DNA of 11,031 nucleotides from the NCBI GenBank assembly GCA_030699515.1, contig JAUYME010000069.1, positions 1 to 11,031 of the forward strand. Direction: 5' to 3'. Positions 1 through 5,540 of the stretch are shown in pieces (positions within the stretch are counted from its first letter, which is position 1; every line of letters starts with the position of its first letter). The stretch comes from a bacterium (GTDB taxonomy: Bacteria; Patescibacteriota; Minisyncoccia; UBA6257; 1-14-0-10-44-23). A program made the translations under genes and the position numbers. Under the pieces are notes generated by a model. It was not told where the DNA came from and did not search any database. It saw only the letters and a list, made by a program, of their open reading frames with translations.

Positions 1-180
1 GAGTGACGCAGAAATTGCTTCAATTTATCGCTCCCTTCGGGTACTAAAGATTTGTCCATCTTTTGCGTCACTGGCCCCAACCGGTTACCCAGCCTGCTTG
101 TGGCTCATCGCCTTAAAGCTGAACAAATCTTTGAGTATCAATTGGAGAAAGATTGGGTGAAATAGAACGCTGATATCTTA
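1..180. other. Left-edge stretch, structure or gene tail not resolved
   Basis: No gene is recognised here. On the plus strand, frame 2 is open from the window edge to a TGA at 158-160, and frame 1 is open from 7 to a TAG at 163-165, ending in LEKDWVK. Either could be a C-terminus, but neither matches a family I know. The DNA also folds: AGTGACGCA at 2-10 pairs with TGCGTCACT at 64-72, and AAAGATTTGT near 47-56 pairs with ACAAATCTTT at 123-132. The repeat-rich style elsewhere in the window makes a structured repeat as likely as a gene end. Confidence 0.25.
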
Positions 181-200
181 GCATTGGCTTGAGTATTTTG

Positions 201-226
201 AAATAAAAAATGCCCCTTGGGGCTTT
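201..226 (-). terminator. Intrinsic terminator of the 297-641 gene
   Basis: Read on the minus strand, GCCCC-AA-GGGGC is followed by A and six T residues, the standard Rho-independent form. It lies downstream of the stop codon of the gene at 297-641 and of two strong hairpins, so it most likely closes that transcript. Confidence 0.75.
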
Positions 227-231
227 GTGCT

Positions 232-275
232 GGCCCGAACCGCAGATTCCCTCCTTGGGACTTGCGGTTCGGGCC
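232..275 (-). repeat. Long hairpin in the 3' untranslated region
   Basis: GGCCCGAACCGCA (232-244) pairs perfectly with TGCGGTTCGGGCC (263-275). The stem continues as TCCC (248-251) with GGGA (257-260) around a 5-nt loop. It lies between the stop codon of the 297-641 gene and its terminator, so it probably protects the mRNA 3' end. Confidence 0.7.
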
Positions 276-284
276 GTGGTGCGA

Positions 285-313
285 ACTTGGGCTTCCCTAG
301 AAGGAGCCCAAGT
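285..313 (-). repeat. Hairpin spanning the stop codon of the 297-641 gene
   Basis: ACTTGGGCT (285-293) pairs with AGCCCAAGT (305-313). The stop codon at 297-299 lies in the loop and the last codons form one arm. Confidence 0.6.
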
Positions 314-641
314 AGGGGGTGGCCTGGGCCACGCTACGGCCGCGCTCGTCGATCCAGCCGCCGTTGCTGTTCCTCCAGCCGGTTACGCGGAGCGGTTGCT
401 CGGGCTCGGAGAGAGGCTGGATCTTGCAGCGGCTGTCCGCCACTGGCCCACCGGTCTCGGCGGCCATGCGATCCATCTGGCCGCGGCTGATTTGGCAGAC
501 CTCCCATTCCTTGAAGTCCGGCTTGGCCTTTCCGGAATTGGGATCCCAGGCCTTTCTGGCGGCGGTGACTTGCGCCAGCGTCCGCCTCGGCCTCTCGTTG
601 GCCTTGCCCTTCTTGTCGTCCCTCCCGGTGCGCTTGTGCAT
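297..641 (-). CDS. Hypothetical basic protein in a GC-rich island
   Basis: I do not recognise this 114-residue protein. The chosen start is the ATG at 641, which has GAGGGAG about 9 bases upstream, the clearest Shine-Dalgarno sequence in the window. A TTG 38 codons upstream (755) is also in frame but coincides with the -35 box, so it is unlikely. The first 25 residues are strongly basic (HKRTGRDDKKGK). A middle part has FKEWEVCQISRGQMDRM and two cysteines. The tail is rich in Trp, Gly and Asn (GWRNSNGGWIDERGRS). No membrane segment or signal peptide is visible. Base and codon use is far richer in GC than in the neighbouring serS gene, and the unit has its own promoter and terminator, so I infer an acquired, independently transcribed gene. 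The basic head could bind nucleic acid, but that is a guess. Confidence 0.6.
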   Translation of the reverse strand: MHKRTGRDDKKGKANERPRRTLAQVTAARKAWDPNSGKAKPDFKEWEVCQISRGQMDRMAAETGGPVADSRCKIQPLSEPEQPLRVTGWRNSNGGWIDERGRSVAQATPYLGSF

Positions 642-654
642 TGCTTGCTTCTCC

Positions 655-718
655 CTCGTTTTTGTGGGGTTTTTATACCCCCGGTGCGGGTTTGTTTCTA
701 CACCCCTTGCGTGGAAAC
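655..718 (-). promoter_or_regulatory. Structured 5' leader with two hairpins
   Basis: On the minus strand the leader of the 297-641 gene first forms an 8-bp hairpin with GTTTCCAC and GTAGAAAC as arms (about 694-718). It then forms GGGGTATAAAAACCCC (about 664-680), directly before the GAGGGAG ribosome binding site. A role in translation control is an inference. Confidence 0.45.
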
Positions 719-727
719 ATAGGAATA

Positions 728-755
728 ATGCTAGCACTACTTGACGCTTTGTCAA
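728..755 (-). promoter_or_regulatory. Promoter of the 297-641 gene
   Basis: A perfect -35 TTGACA (755-750) is followed after 16 bases by TAGCAT, itself preceded by TGC, an extended -10 pattern. The -35 is embedded in the small palindrome TTGAC-AAAGC-GTCAA (741-755), which could serve as an operator. The predicted transcript has a leader of about 80 bases. Confidence 0.55.
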
Positions 756-787
756 AATTATTTTTTTATTCTGTGGAAAAGTATTGC

Positions 788-817
788 AAAAATCCCAAAG
801 TATGCTTTGGGATTTTT
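788..817. terminator. Bidirectional intrinsic terminator downstream of serS
   Basis: AAAAATCCCAAAG (788-800) and CTTTGGGATTTTT (805-817) form a perfect 13-bp stem with a TATG loop. A- and T-tracts are on both sides, so it can stop transcription from either direction. It lies about 90 bases past the serS stop codon. Confidence 0.85.
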
Positions 818-833
818 ACAGTTGCCAAAATCG

Positions 834-884
834 GGAAGTCGGACTTCCTAATAGGACATATATGTCGTATACGACTTATAAGAC
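834..884. repeat. Chain of overlapping palindromes with 9-nt period
   Basis: GAC or GTC triplets at 855, 864, 873 and 882 are separated by three different self-complementary hexamers: ATATAT, GTATAC and TTATAA. The first two triplet-hexamer-triplet units are perfect 12-bp palindromes (GACATATATGTC, GTCGTATACGAC), and adjacent units share a triplet. A further palindrome, GGAAGTC-G-GACTTCC, lies at 834-848. The element sits between the serS stop and its terminator. Confidence 0.7.
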
Positions 885-903
885 GGATCGAACTTCTTAT
901 GCC

Positions 904-2169
904 TTATGGCTTAATTTCTTTTTTCCCCAGATACTTGCGAAGAGGTTTGGGAACTTTGATAGTCCCCTTTTTCGTTTGAAAATTCTCTGCGAGCGCTACT
1001 AAAATTCTTGGAGTTGCAATTGCAGTGCAGTTTAGCGAGTAAGCAAACTTTTTAGTTCCATCTTGGTCTTGATATTTGATTTTGAAGCGCCTTGTTTGAA
1101 AATCGTTGTAGTAAGAGGCGGAAGAAATTTCTCTATACTTTTCTTCTTTTGGCACCCAAAGGTTAATGTCGTACATTCTTACTTTCCCCTGCCCCATATC
1201 ACCGGTGCAGGCATCTACTGTTTGATATGGAATCCCTAAACTTTCAATAAACTCTTCTGTATTTCGGTTGAGCCATTGGTGAAGTTCTTGGATTTTTTTA
1301 TCATCTGCCTGACAAAGTATTAGCTGTTCCAGCTTGAAGAATTCGTGCACTCTAATTAAGCCTTTCACGTCCTTGCCGTGGCTTCCGGCCTCTCTCCTGT
1401 AGCAGGGCGAAAAGGCCAATACTTTAATTGTGCCGTCTTTATCAAACTTTAGCGTTTCGTTTGCAAAATATCCCATCACCGGAACTTCTGCAGTTCCGCT
1501 TAGGAAGTCGTTGTCTTGAGTTTTGAATAAATCTTGCTCGTCGCCCGGCAAGTGCCCGGTTCCGTAGAGATTTTCTTTCCTAACAATTGCGGGGGCCACC
1601 ATGGGCATAAAGCCCTTTTTCATAAAAAAATCTTTGGCGTAATGAAGAATTGACCAAGAAAGAAGGGCGCCGTCATTTTTGAGAAAATAGCCGCGAAAGC
1701 CGTGTACTTTTGAGCCGCGCTCAAAATCCACCATATTAAGCGCTGTCATTAATTCTGTGTGGTCCTTCGGCTCAAAGTCAAAGTTTGGCTTTTTGCCCCA
1801 GCTTTTTATTTCCTTGTTTTCGCTTTCGTCTCTTCCGATTGGCGCATCCTGGTGAGGGATTTGAGGCACTAGATACATCAGCTCCTGCCACTGTTCCTTT
1901 ACGGGCCTTAGCTGGGCTTCCAGCTCTAGAATTGCTTCCTTAATGTTGGACGATTTTTCAATTAATTTTGCTTTGTCTTCCTCTTTTGCTTGGCCAATTT
2001 CTTTTGCTGCCTTGTTTTGTTCTTCGCGGCGCCGGTCAAGACTGGTTTGTAAACTTTTGCGCTTGTCATCTACGGAAATTAAGCTGTCTAAATCTAGCTT
2101 GATGCCTTTGTTTTTGGCAGCAGTTTTGACTAGCTCTTGGTTTTCTCGGATGAAGTTTATATCAAGCAT
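904..2169 (-). CDS. serS: Seryl-tRNA synthetase (SerRS)
   Basis: This class II synthetase charges tRNA-Ser (and tRNA-Sec where present) with serine in the cytoplasm. It is full length at 421 residues. Residues 1-105 form the tRNA-binding arm, with a Lys/Glu-rich antiparallel coiled coil at about 28-100. The catalytic core follows: TAEVP at 226-230, motif 2 with CYRREAGSHGKD at 256-267, and motif 3 NCTAIATPRILVALAEN at 380-396 with its class II arginine at 388. The start ATG gives the usual MLDINFIREN. The ribosome binding site is not apparent; the leader instead holds ACCAAT- and ATTAGTG-type repeats. It is followed by the palindrome chain and a strong terminator, so it is probably the last gene of its transcript. 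The gene lies 99 bases after the cytidylyltransferase-like gene, co-directional with it. Confidence 0.97.
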   Translation of the reverse strand: MLDINFIRENQELVKTAAKNKGIKLDLDSLISVDDKRKSLQTSLDRRREEQNKAAKEIGQAKEEDKAKLIEKSSNIKEAILELEAQLRPVKEQWQELMYLVPQIPHQDAPIGRDESENKEIKSWGKKPNFDFEPKDHTELMTALNMVDFERGSKVHGFRGYFLKNDGALLSWSILHYAKDFFMKKGFMPMVAPAIVRKENLYGTGHLPGDEQDLFKTQDNDFLSGTAEVPVMGYFANETLKFDKDGTIKVLAFSPCYRREAGSHGKDVKGLIRVHEFFKLEQLILCQADDKKIQELHQWLNRNTEEFIESLGIPYQTVDACTGDMGQGKVRMYDINLWVPKEEKYREISSASYYNDFQTRRFKIKYQDQDGTKKFAYSLNCTAIATPRILVALAENFQTKKGTIKVPKPLRKYLGKKEIKP

Positions 2170-2172
2170 AGT

Positions 2173-2268
2173 TGAAACACTAATGCGCTAATTTTTCACT
2201 AATCACCGAATGCGCGTATGCTTGCTTGTTTTTATTGGTTGATTGGTGGCTCATTGGTGTATTGGTGT
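2173..2268 (-). repeat. Short AT-rich repeats in the serS leader
   Basis: On the minus strand this gap carries four imperfect copies of ACCAAT (about 2235-2266), then TTAGTG-, TTAGCG- and TTAGTG-type copies close to the serS start. No terminator or clear promoter is seen. Other leaders in the window hold similar short AT-rich repeats with different core words. Confidence 0.5.
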
Positions 2269-2679
2269 TTACTTGGTCTTGAGGAGACTATTATGTAATT
2301 CGCTGGGTTTGTATGCATCTAATACTACTATATTAATTCCCAAATTGTTTTCCTTAATAAACTTGCGAAGCGATCTTTCCATTTCAATTTGATCGTAGCC
2401 TATAGCAACAATATCCGGCTTAACCCTATCTAGCACTTTCCATTTACCGATTAACTTATCTGCATACACGACTTCATCGGCAATATCTTCAGCCTGCACT
2501 AATAGCTGCCTAATTTGCGCAATGTGATTTGGGAAATGGCCTTTGCGCTGCATTACGTTTATGTCCGGTGGGACAGCGACAACGAGCCTATCTGCCAGAC
2601 TTCTGGCTTGGGAAAGCATACTTCTGTGGCCATCGTGCAAACCGTCAAATGTTCCAAATGCTAAAACTGTTTTATGCAT
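2269..2679 (-). CDS. Cytidylyltransferase-like nucleotidyltransferase
   Basis: This 136-residue protein has the Rossmann-like fold of the TagD / archaeal-type FAD synthase group, which transfers a nucleotide from CTP or ATP to a phosphorylated substrate. The N-terminal signature FGTFDGLHDGH (8-18) contains the HxGH nucleotide-binding motif at 15-18. An arginine at 57 follows the variable loop, and GYDQ (94-97) aligns with the family's GxDh segment. The length suits a single-domain enzyme. The substrate cannot be told from sequence: glycerol-3-phosphate, FMN or an ADP-heptose-type precursor are all possible. The tail ends PSELHNSLLKTK. The start ATG lies 12 bases past the stop of the degenerate third repeat unit behind lysS, without a visible Shine-Dalgarno sequence. 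The gene probably depends on read-through from lysS or a promoter inside the repeats. Confidence 0.85.
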   Translation of the reverse strand: MHKTVLAFGTFDGLHDGHRSMLSQARSLADRLVVAVPPDINVMQRKGHFPNHIAQIRQLLVQAEDIADEVVYADKLIGKWKVLDRVKPDIVAIGYDQIEMERSLRKFIKENNLGINIVVLDAYKPSELHNSLLKTK

Positions 2680-2691
2680 TGTGTTTTGGTC

Positions 2692-2820
2692 TCAACGTAG
2701 GGACCCCCGCATGGCAAGCCGTGCTGCACCAAGCCCTTCTTGTCGTTGCAAGGGGCTGGTGCGGGGCTGGACCCTTGGGCTCCTGTTGCTTGTGAGTTTA
2801 TTTTTCTGGATATTCTTCAT
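2692..2820 (-). pseudogene. Third, degenerate repeat ORF behind lysS
   Basis: This is the repeat unit farthest from lysS. It opens with ATG 2 bases after the preceding stop and could encode 42 residues (MKNIQKNKLTSNRSP...). The part resembling the second unit (AQG, then a CGGP sequence) is in another frame, so the unit is frameshifted relative to its siblings. The DNA still folds: CCCC/GGGG (2705-2708 with 2763-2766), GCATGGC/GCCGTGC (2709-2724), and GCACC-A-AGCCC with GGGCT-GGTGC (2726-2762). Structure is thus retained where the reading frame is not. Confidence 0.4.
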
Positions 2821-2822
2821 GT

Positions 2823-2966
2823 CTACTTTTTGCGTGGTTTTAGTGTTGGGCCCCCGCATGTTTCACGTGCTGCAACAATGCCAACGGGTCTGACGCCCGG
2901 GCATGTTGCGGGGTTAAACCCTTGGGCTTTAGGAGGCATCCAGTTTGTTTCTACTTTATATTTCAT
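2823..2966 (-). CDS. Small ORF 2 behind lysS, 47 residues
   Basis: It starts 5 bases after the stop of small ORF 1, the same spacing as between lysS and small ORF 1. The protein begins MKYKVETNWM, has QGFNP at 15-19 and ends CGGPTLKPRKK. The ending mirrors the LysRS C-terminus (FPTLRPKK) and that of small ORF 1 (SGPTLKPKK), and TNWM and GFNP are also shared with ORF 1. The shared frame, spacing and termini argue for a duplicated coding block. The lack of a Shine-Dalgarno sequence and a conserved RNA hairpin inside argue that the nucleic acid, not the peptide, is what is kept. I infer no function. Confidence 0.35.
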   Translation of the reverse strand: MKYKVETNWMPPKAQGFNPATCPGVRPVGIVAARETCGGPTLKPRKK

Positions 2967-2971
2967 GGGTC

Positions 2972-3091
2972 CTATTTTTTCGGCTTTAGCGTTGGCCCCG
3001 AACCAAAACTAACGAAGCATTTCGAGTTTGGTACGGGGTTAAACCCGTGTGCTTGCAGTGACATCCAGTTGGTTTGTGGTTTGTATTGCAT
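2972..3091 (-). CDS. Small ORF 1 behind lysS, 39 residues
   Basis: It starts 5 bases after the lysS stop and reads MQYKPQTNWM, then HGFNP, ending SGPTLKPKK with TAG. Shared positions with small ORF 2 are Y-K, TNWM, GFNP and GPTLKP-KK. The middle differs in length and sequence because it spans the variable hairpin (2996-3038). No membrane segment is evident. Translational coupling to lysS is possible given the 5-base gap, but no ribosome binding site is visible. It may be a genuine peptide or an incidental reading frame through a structured repeat. Confidence 0.35.
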   Translation of the reverse strand: MQYKPQTNWMSLQAHGFNPVPNSKCFVSFGSGPTLKPKK

Positions 3092-3096
3092 GCGTG

Positions 3097-4548
3097 CTAT
3101 TTTTTTGGGCGCAGTGTTGGGAAAAACACGGTTTCGCGGATTGGCTTGTCCATTAGTACTGCAAAAAGGCGCTCGGAAAGGCCAAAACCTGCGGCGGGGG
3201 GCATGCCGTGCTCAAGCGCGGTCACGAAATCTTCATCCATCATTTGCGCCTCATCATCCCCTGCCTTTCTTAGTTTTTGCTGCTGCTCAAAGCGCTCCTT
3301 TTGGTCTAGCGGATCGTTAAGTTCTGAAAAGCCCTTTCCCAGCTCGCTGCCGCCGGCAACAATCTGAAATCTTTCAACTTGTGCGGGGTTTTCTCTATAT
3401 TTTTTTGCCAAAGGTTCAATTTCTATTGGCGGGTTAACTAAAAATCCCGGCTGGATTAACTTTGAGCGCACTGTTTTCTTAAAGATCAGATCTATGAGCC
3501 TGCCTTTTCCGTAACTTTTGTCAAAATCCAGCTTCAAACTTTTGGCTTTTGATTTAAGCTGTTCAATGCTTGCCGTTGTTGGATCTAGTTTTGCGGCTTT
3601 TTTGAACTCTTTGCAGTAGTCTATTAGCTGCCACTTTTTGCCCCAATTTATTTTGTTTCCTTGGTAGCTAGTTGTAAGCGAGCCGGTGGTTTCTTTGATA
3701 ACTTGCTTAAACATTTTCTGAGCAAAGGTCATTAGGTCGTTGTAGTCGGCATAGGCCCAGTAAAATTCCAACTGTGTGTAGTCTTGGAGGTGATCTGCAT
3801 CAATTCCTTCGTTTCTGAAAACTCGGCCAATTTCAAAAACTTTTTCAAAACCGCCAACGATAAGTCTTTTAAGCGGAAGTTCTAAGGAAATTCTTAAAAA
3901 CATATCCATGTCTTGAGCGTTGTGGTGGGTGATGAACGGCCTTGCTTCCGCTCCTCCTGTTTTGTTTTCCAGTACCGGAGTTTCTACTTCTAAAAAGCCC
4001 TCACTGATTAAAAAGCTGCGAATTGAAGCCCAAAATGCCGCTTTTTTGCGAAACATTTCTCTAAGTTCCGGATGCATCAAAAGATCCAAGTAGCGCTGGC
4101 GCAGCCTGGTCTCATCATCTTTGATGGCAAAACGCTCGGCCGGCATTGGGCGTATGGACTTGCTAATCATTGTGATTTTTAAAGCGTCAATGCTTTTTTC
4201 TCCGCTCTTGCTTAGCGTGGCCTTGCCACTTACTTGAATGAAGTCGCCAATATCCAAATTTTCCGTATCTCTTTGAAAATGATGGGCGTTGTTGGCACGC
4301 GCAATTACCTGAATGCTTCCATTTTCATCTTTAAGGTCAAAAAACAGAATTTTCCCTTGCCCGCGCATAGCAAAAATTCGCCCTGTTACTATTACGGACT
4401 TTTTCCTGCTTTCTTTTCCCCAGTTCTTTTCCAGCTCTTGAAGCGTAACGGTTCTAGTGCTTTTTGGAGGATATGGGTCTATACCCCGTTCTCTTAGCGC
4501 TTCAAGCTTTTTGATTCTTTCGTTTCGAATATTGTCTAGTGATGACAT
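3097..4548 (-). CDS. lysS: Lysyl-tRNA synthetase, class II (LysRS)
   Basis: This enzyme charges tRNA-Lys with lysine. The 483 residues match the usual length. An N-terminal OB-fold anticodon-binding domain covers about 50-135 (VIVTGRIFAMRGQGKILFFDL). The class II core follows: motif 1 around FLISEGFLEVETPVL (179-193), motif 2 FEIGRVFRNEGIDADHL (238-254), and motif 3 GFGLSERLFAVL (454-465) with the conserved arginine at 460. The C-terminus IRETVFFPTLRPKK matches the family's IRD-FP-RP ending with a short Lys tail. The ATG start is fixed by MSSLDNIRNERIKKLEALRERGIDPYP; no Shine-Dalgarno sequence is seen, because a TCCGTA-type repeat abuts the start. A weak -10-like TATACT lies at 4640-4635. The last 24 bases also form the beginning of the tandem repeat behind the gene, which is unusual. 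Confidence 0.97.
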   Translation of the reverse strand: MSSLDNIRNERIKKLEALRERGIDPYPPKSTRTVTLQELEKNWGKESRKKSVIVTGRIFAMRGQGKILFFDLKDENGSIQVIARANNAHHFQRDTENLDIGDFIQVSGKATLSKSGEKSIDALKITMISKSIRPMPAERFAIKDDETRLRQRYLDLLMHPELREMFRKKAAFWASIRSFLISEGFLEVETPVLENKTGGAEARPFITHHNAQDMDMFLRISLELPLKRLIVGGFEKVFEIGRVFRNEGIDADHLQDYTQLEFYWAYADYNDLMTFAQKMFKQVIKETTGSLTTSYQGNKINWGKKWQLIDYCKEFKKAAKLDPTTASIEQLKSKAKSLKLDFDKSYGKGRLIDLIFKKTVRSKLIQPGFLVNPPIEIEPLAKKYRENPAQVERFQIVAGGSELGKGFSELNDPLDQKERFEQQQKLRKAGDDEAQMMDEDFVTALEHGMPPAAGFGLSERLFAVLMDKPIRETVFFPTLRPKK

Positions 4549-4589
4549 AAGTTAGCTACGGATTACTGATTTTATACGGATATACAGAT
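4549..4589 (-). repeat. TCCGTA-type leader repeat, copy at lysS
   Basis: On the minus strand it reads ATCTGTATATCCGTAT... and ends GTAATCCGTAGCTAACTT directly against the lysS ATG. It is nearly identical to the copy at pheS (9730-9770) and related to that at the glycosyltransferase gene (6182-6221). Confidence 0.8.
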
Positions 4590-4677
4590 GGGTGGAATAG
4601 GTTGCATCTGTTGATTACGTACATACATGGTATCAGTATAAAGATAAAAGTTGAAAGTTGAAAGTGGCTAAGCCGAA
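4590..4677. other. Gap between lysS leader repeat and repeat-family copy a
   Basis: No gene is seen here. The run AAAGTTGAAAGTTGAAAG (4647-4664), a short direct repeat, is present, as is a minus-strand TATACT (4640-4635) that could be the lysS -10 element with only a poor -35. Confidence 0.4.
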
Positions 4678-4758
4678 ACGGCTTTTGTATGTGTGTCACC
4701 CGCAACAGCTTTGCCCCGTACCGTCTGGTACAGGGTTTTGCTGCCGGGCGAGTCTTCC
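4678..4758 (+). repeat. Nested-hairpin repeat family, copy a
   Basis: The copy shares ACGGCTTTTGT, a TGTGTG run, CACCCG and then GGGCGAG with copy c at 10708-10763. Between the conserved flanks is a larger hairpin: CAGC (4706-4709) with GCTG (4740-4743), and GTACC (4718-4722) with GGTAC (4727-4731). The stem is unrelated in sequence to those of copies b-d but occupies the same place. Confidence 0.7.
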
Positions 4759-4765
4759 CAAAATA

Positions 4766-4802
4766 AACGGCTCAGGCCGTTATTTTGTCGGCCTGAGCCG
4801 TT
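4766..4802. terminator. Strong 14-bp hairpin, probable terminator
   Basis: AACGGCTCAGGCCG (4766-4779) pairs perfectly with CGGCCTGAGCCGTT (4789-4802) around a 9-nt loop. T-rich tails on both sides fit a bidirectional intrinsic terminator between greA and lysS. By position it also corresponds to the inner stem that follows each conserved linker in the 10702-10903 structure, so it may be part of the repeat. Confidence 0.6.
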
Positions 4803-4818
4803 TTCCCACACCCTATTT

Positions 4819-4842
4819 ATCCTGAGCGTCGTCGAAGGGCAT
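4819..4842. repeat. Short dispersed motif of the CCTGAGCG-TCGAAGG type
   Basis: The sequence TCCTGAGCGTCGTCGAAGGG resembles a short quasi-palindromic motif (CCTTCGAC-N-CGCTCAGG) that recurs in intergenic DNA of many bacterial genomes. Recognition is from memory; only one copy is in this window. Confidence 0.4.
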
Positions 4843-4870
4843 CCTACATCCCCGCCCTCGTTTCTCTTGA

Positions 4871-4911
4871 GCGAGGCTCGCCCAGCGACACTTATCGCTG
4901 CGGGCGGCTGC
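4871..4911 (-). repeat. Nested-hairpin repeat family, copy b
   Basis: On the minus strand it reads GCCGCCCG, a variable hairpin, then GGGCGAGCCTCGC, matching copies c and d. The hairpin stem is AGCGA (4884-4888) with TCGCT (4895-4899), inside GCCC/GGGC. It lies just behind the greA stop and is oriented opposite to copy a. Confidence 0.75.
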
Positions 4912-4919
4912 ACCCTCTC

Positions 4920-5375
4920 TTAAGCTATCTTGGTAATCTTGTAGCTGGTTTTGCCGGCTGGGGTTTCCACATCTACTTTATCGCCGGATTTCTTTCCCAG
5001 AAATGCTTTTCCTATAGGAGATTCGTTTGAAATGTAGCCTTTCCCCGGGTCTGCCTCGCTGGCTCCAACGATGGTGAAAACTTGTTTTTTGCCGTTGGAG
5101 CTAACATTAATGATTGCTCCGGCAGACACCGTATCTTTTCCCTTGGTTATTTTGATGATTTTGGCGTTGTGCACAATATCTTCCAGCCCGTAAATCTTTT
5201 TTTCTAACTGTTCTTGGGCTTCTCGTGCCTCAAAGTATTCCGCATTTTCACTAAGATCACCAAGCTCTTTGGCAACTTTAAGACGCGCCGCCACTTCTAG
5301 CCGTTCGTTTGTTTTGAGTCTTTTCAGCTCTTCCTTAAGCTCCTCATACTTTGCTTTTGTTAGTAGATGTTCCAT
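4920..5375 (-). CDS. greA: Transcription elongation factor GreA
   Basis: GreA enters the secondary channel of RNA polymerase and stimulates transcript cleavage in backtracked complexes. The 151 residues are close to the family's usual length of about 158. The N-terminal coiled coil (about 1-75) has its acidic tip in GDLSENAEYFEAREAQ (39-54), with D40 and E43 where the catalytic pair lies in E. coli GreA. The C-terminal FKBP-like domain follows from about 80, with the typical SPIGKAFLGKKSGD at 118-131. The start ATG at 5375 gives MEHLLTKAKYEEL; AGGA lies about 13 bases upstream, rather far. An AT-rich gap of 165 bases with a hairpin cluster separates it from the glycosyltransferase gene, so an own promoter is likely; TATATC near 5430 is a candidate -10 without a clear -35. 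Confidence 0.96.
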   Translation of the reverse strand: MEHLLTKAKYEELKEELKRLKTNERLEVAARLKVAKELGDLSENAEYFEAREAQEQLEKKIYGLEDIVHNAKIIKITKGKDTVSAGAIINVSSNGKKQVFTIVGASEADPGKGYISNESPIGKAFLGKKSGDKVDVETPAGKTSYKITKIA

Positions 5376-5476
5376 ATTCTTATTGTCCTAATTTTGATTT
5401 CCTTACTTAAACAATCAACAGTTATTTTTTGATATACTCATGTGGTGCGACAGAGCGTATCACAACTATAAATTTA

Positions 5477-5526
5477 AGGCAATAGTGATTTTTCCCTTAT
5501 TTTATTGCCTGATTAGGCAAATCACT
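5477..5526. terminator. Interlocked palindromes between glycosyltransferase gene and greA
   Basis: AGGCAATA (5477-5484) can pair with TATTGCCT (5503-5510), AGTGATTT (5484-5491) with AAATCACT (5519-5526), and GCCT (5507-5510) with AGGC (5515-5518). The first two helices interlock and so could form a pseudoknot or alternate. T-rich flanks suggest transcription termination after the glycosyltransferase gene. Confidence 0.5.
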
Positions 5527-5540
5527 TTTCTTAGAATTGT

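Larger units (their letters stand above)
2692..3099 (-). repeat. Three tandem units derived from or resembling the lysS 3' end
   Basis: Three units of about 125-150 bases follow one another. On the minus strand each begins CCAACRCT and reaches an A-rich run with TAG, which in the first unit is the end of lysS itself. Then come ATG, a shared ACTGG/ATCCAG stretch, CCC and a hairpin. All three hairpins close with CCCC/GGGG and have an inner stem interrupted by one unpaired A at the same place: A3006, A2877 and A2731. Stem sequences differ but pair: ACCA/TGGT with AACT/AGTT, GCAAC/GTTGC with ATGCC/GGCAT, GCACC/GGTGC with AGCCC/GGGCT. Units two and three add a side hairpin (2856-2870, 2709-2724) that the first lacks. 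Confidence 0.75.

Noticed and set aside
210..722. Plus-strand ORF of 170 residues in the GC-rich island
   Set aside because: It is antisense to the 297-641 gene, Leu/Pro/Ala-rich as expected from reverse reading of GC-rich code, starts inside the terminator hairpin and lacks a ribosome binding site.
4668..4913. Minus-strand ORF of 81 residues between greA and lysS
   Set aside because: It is wholly made of repeat-family copies and a terminator hairpin; the reading frame is not shared between copies.
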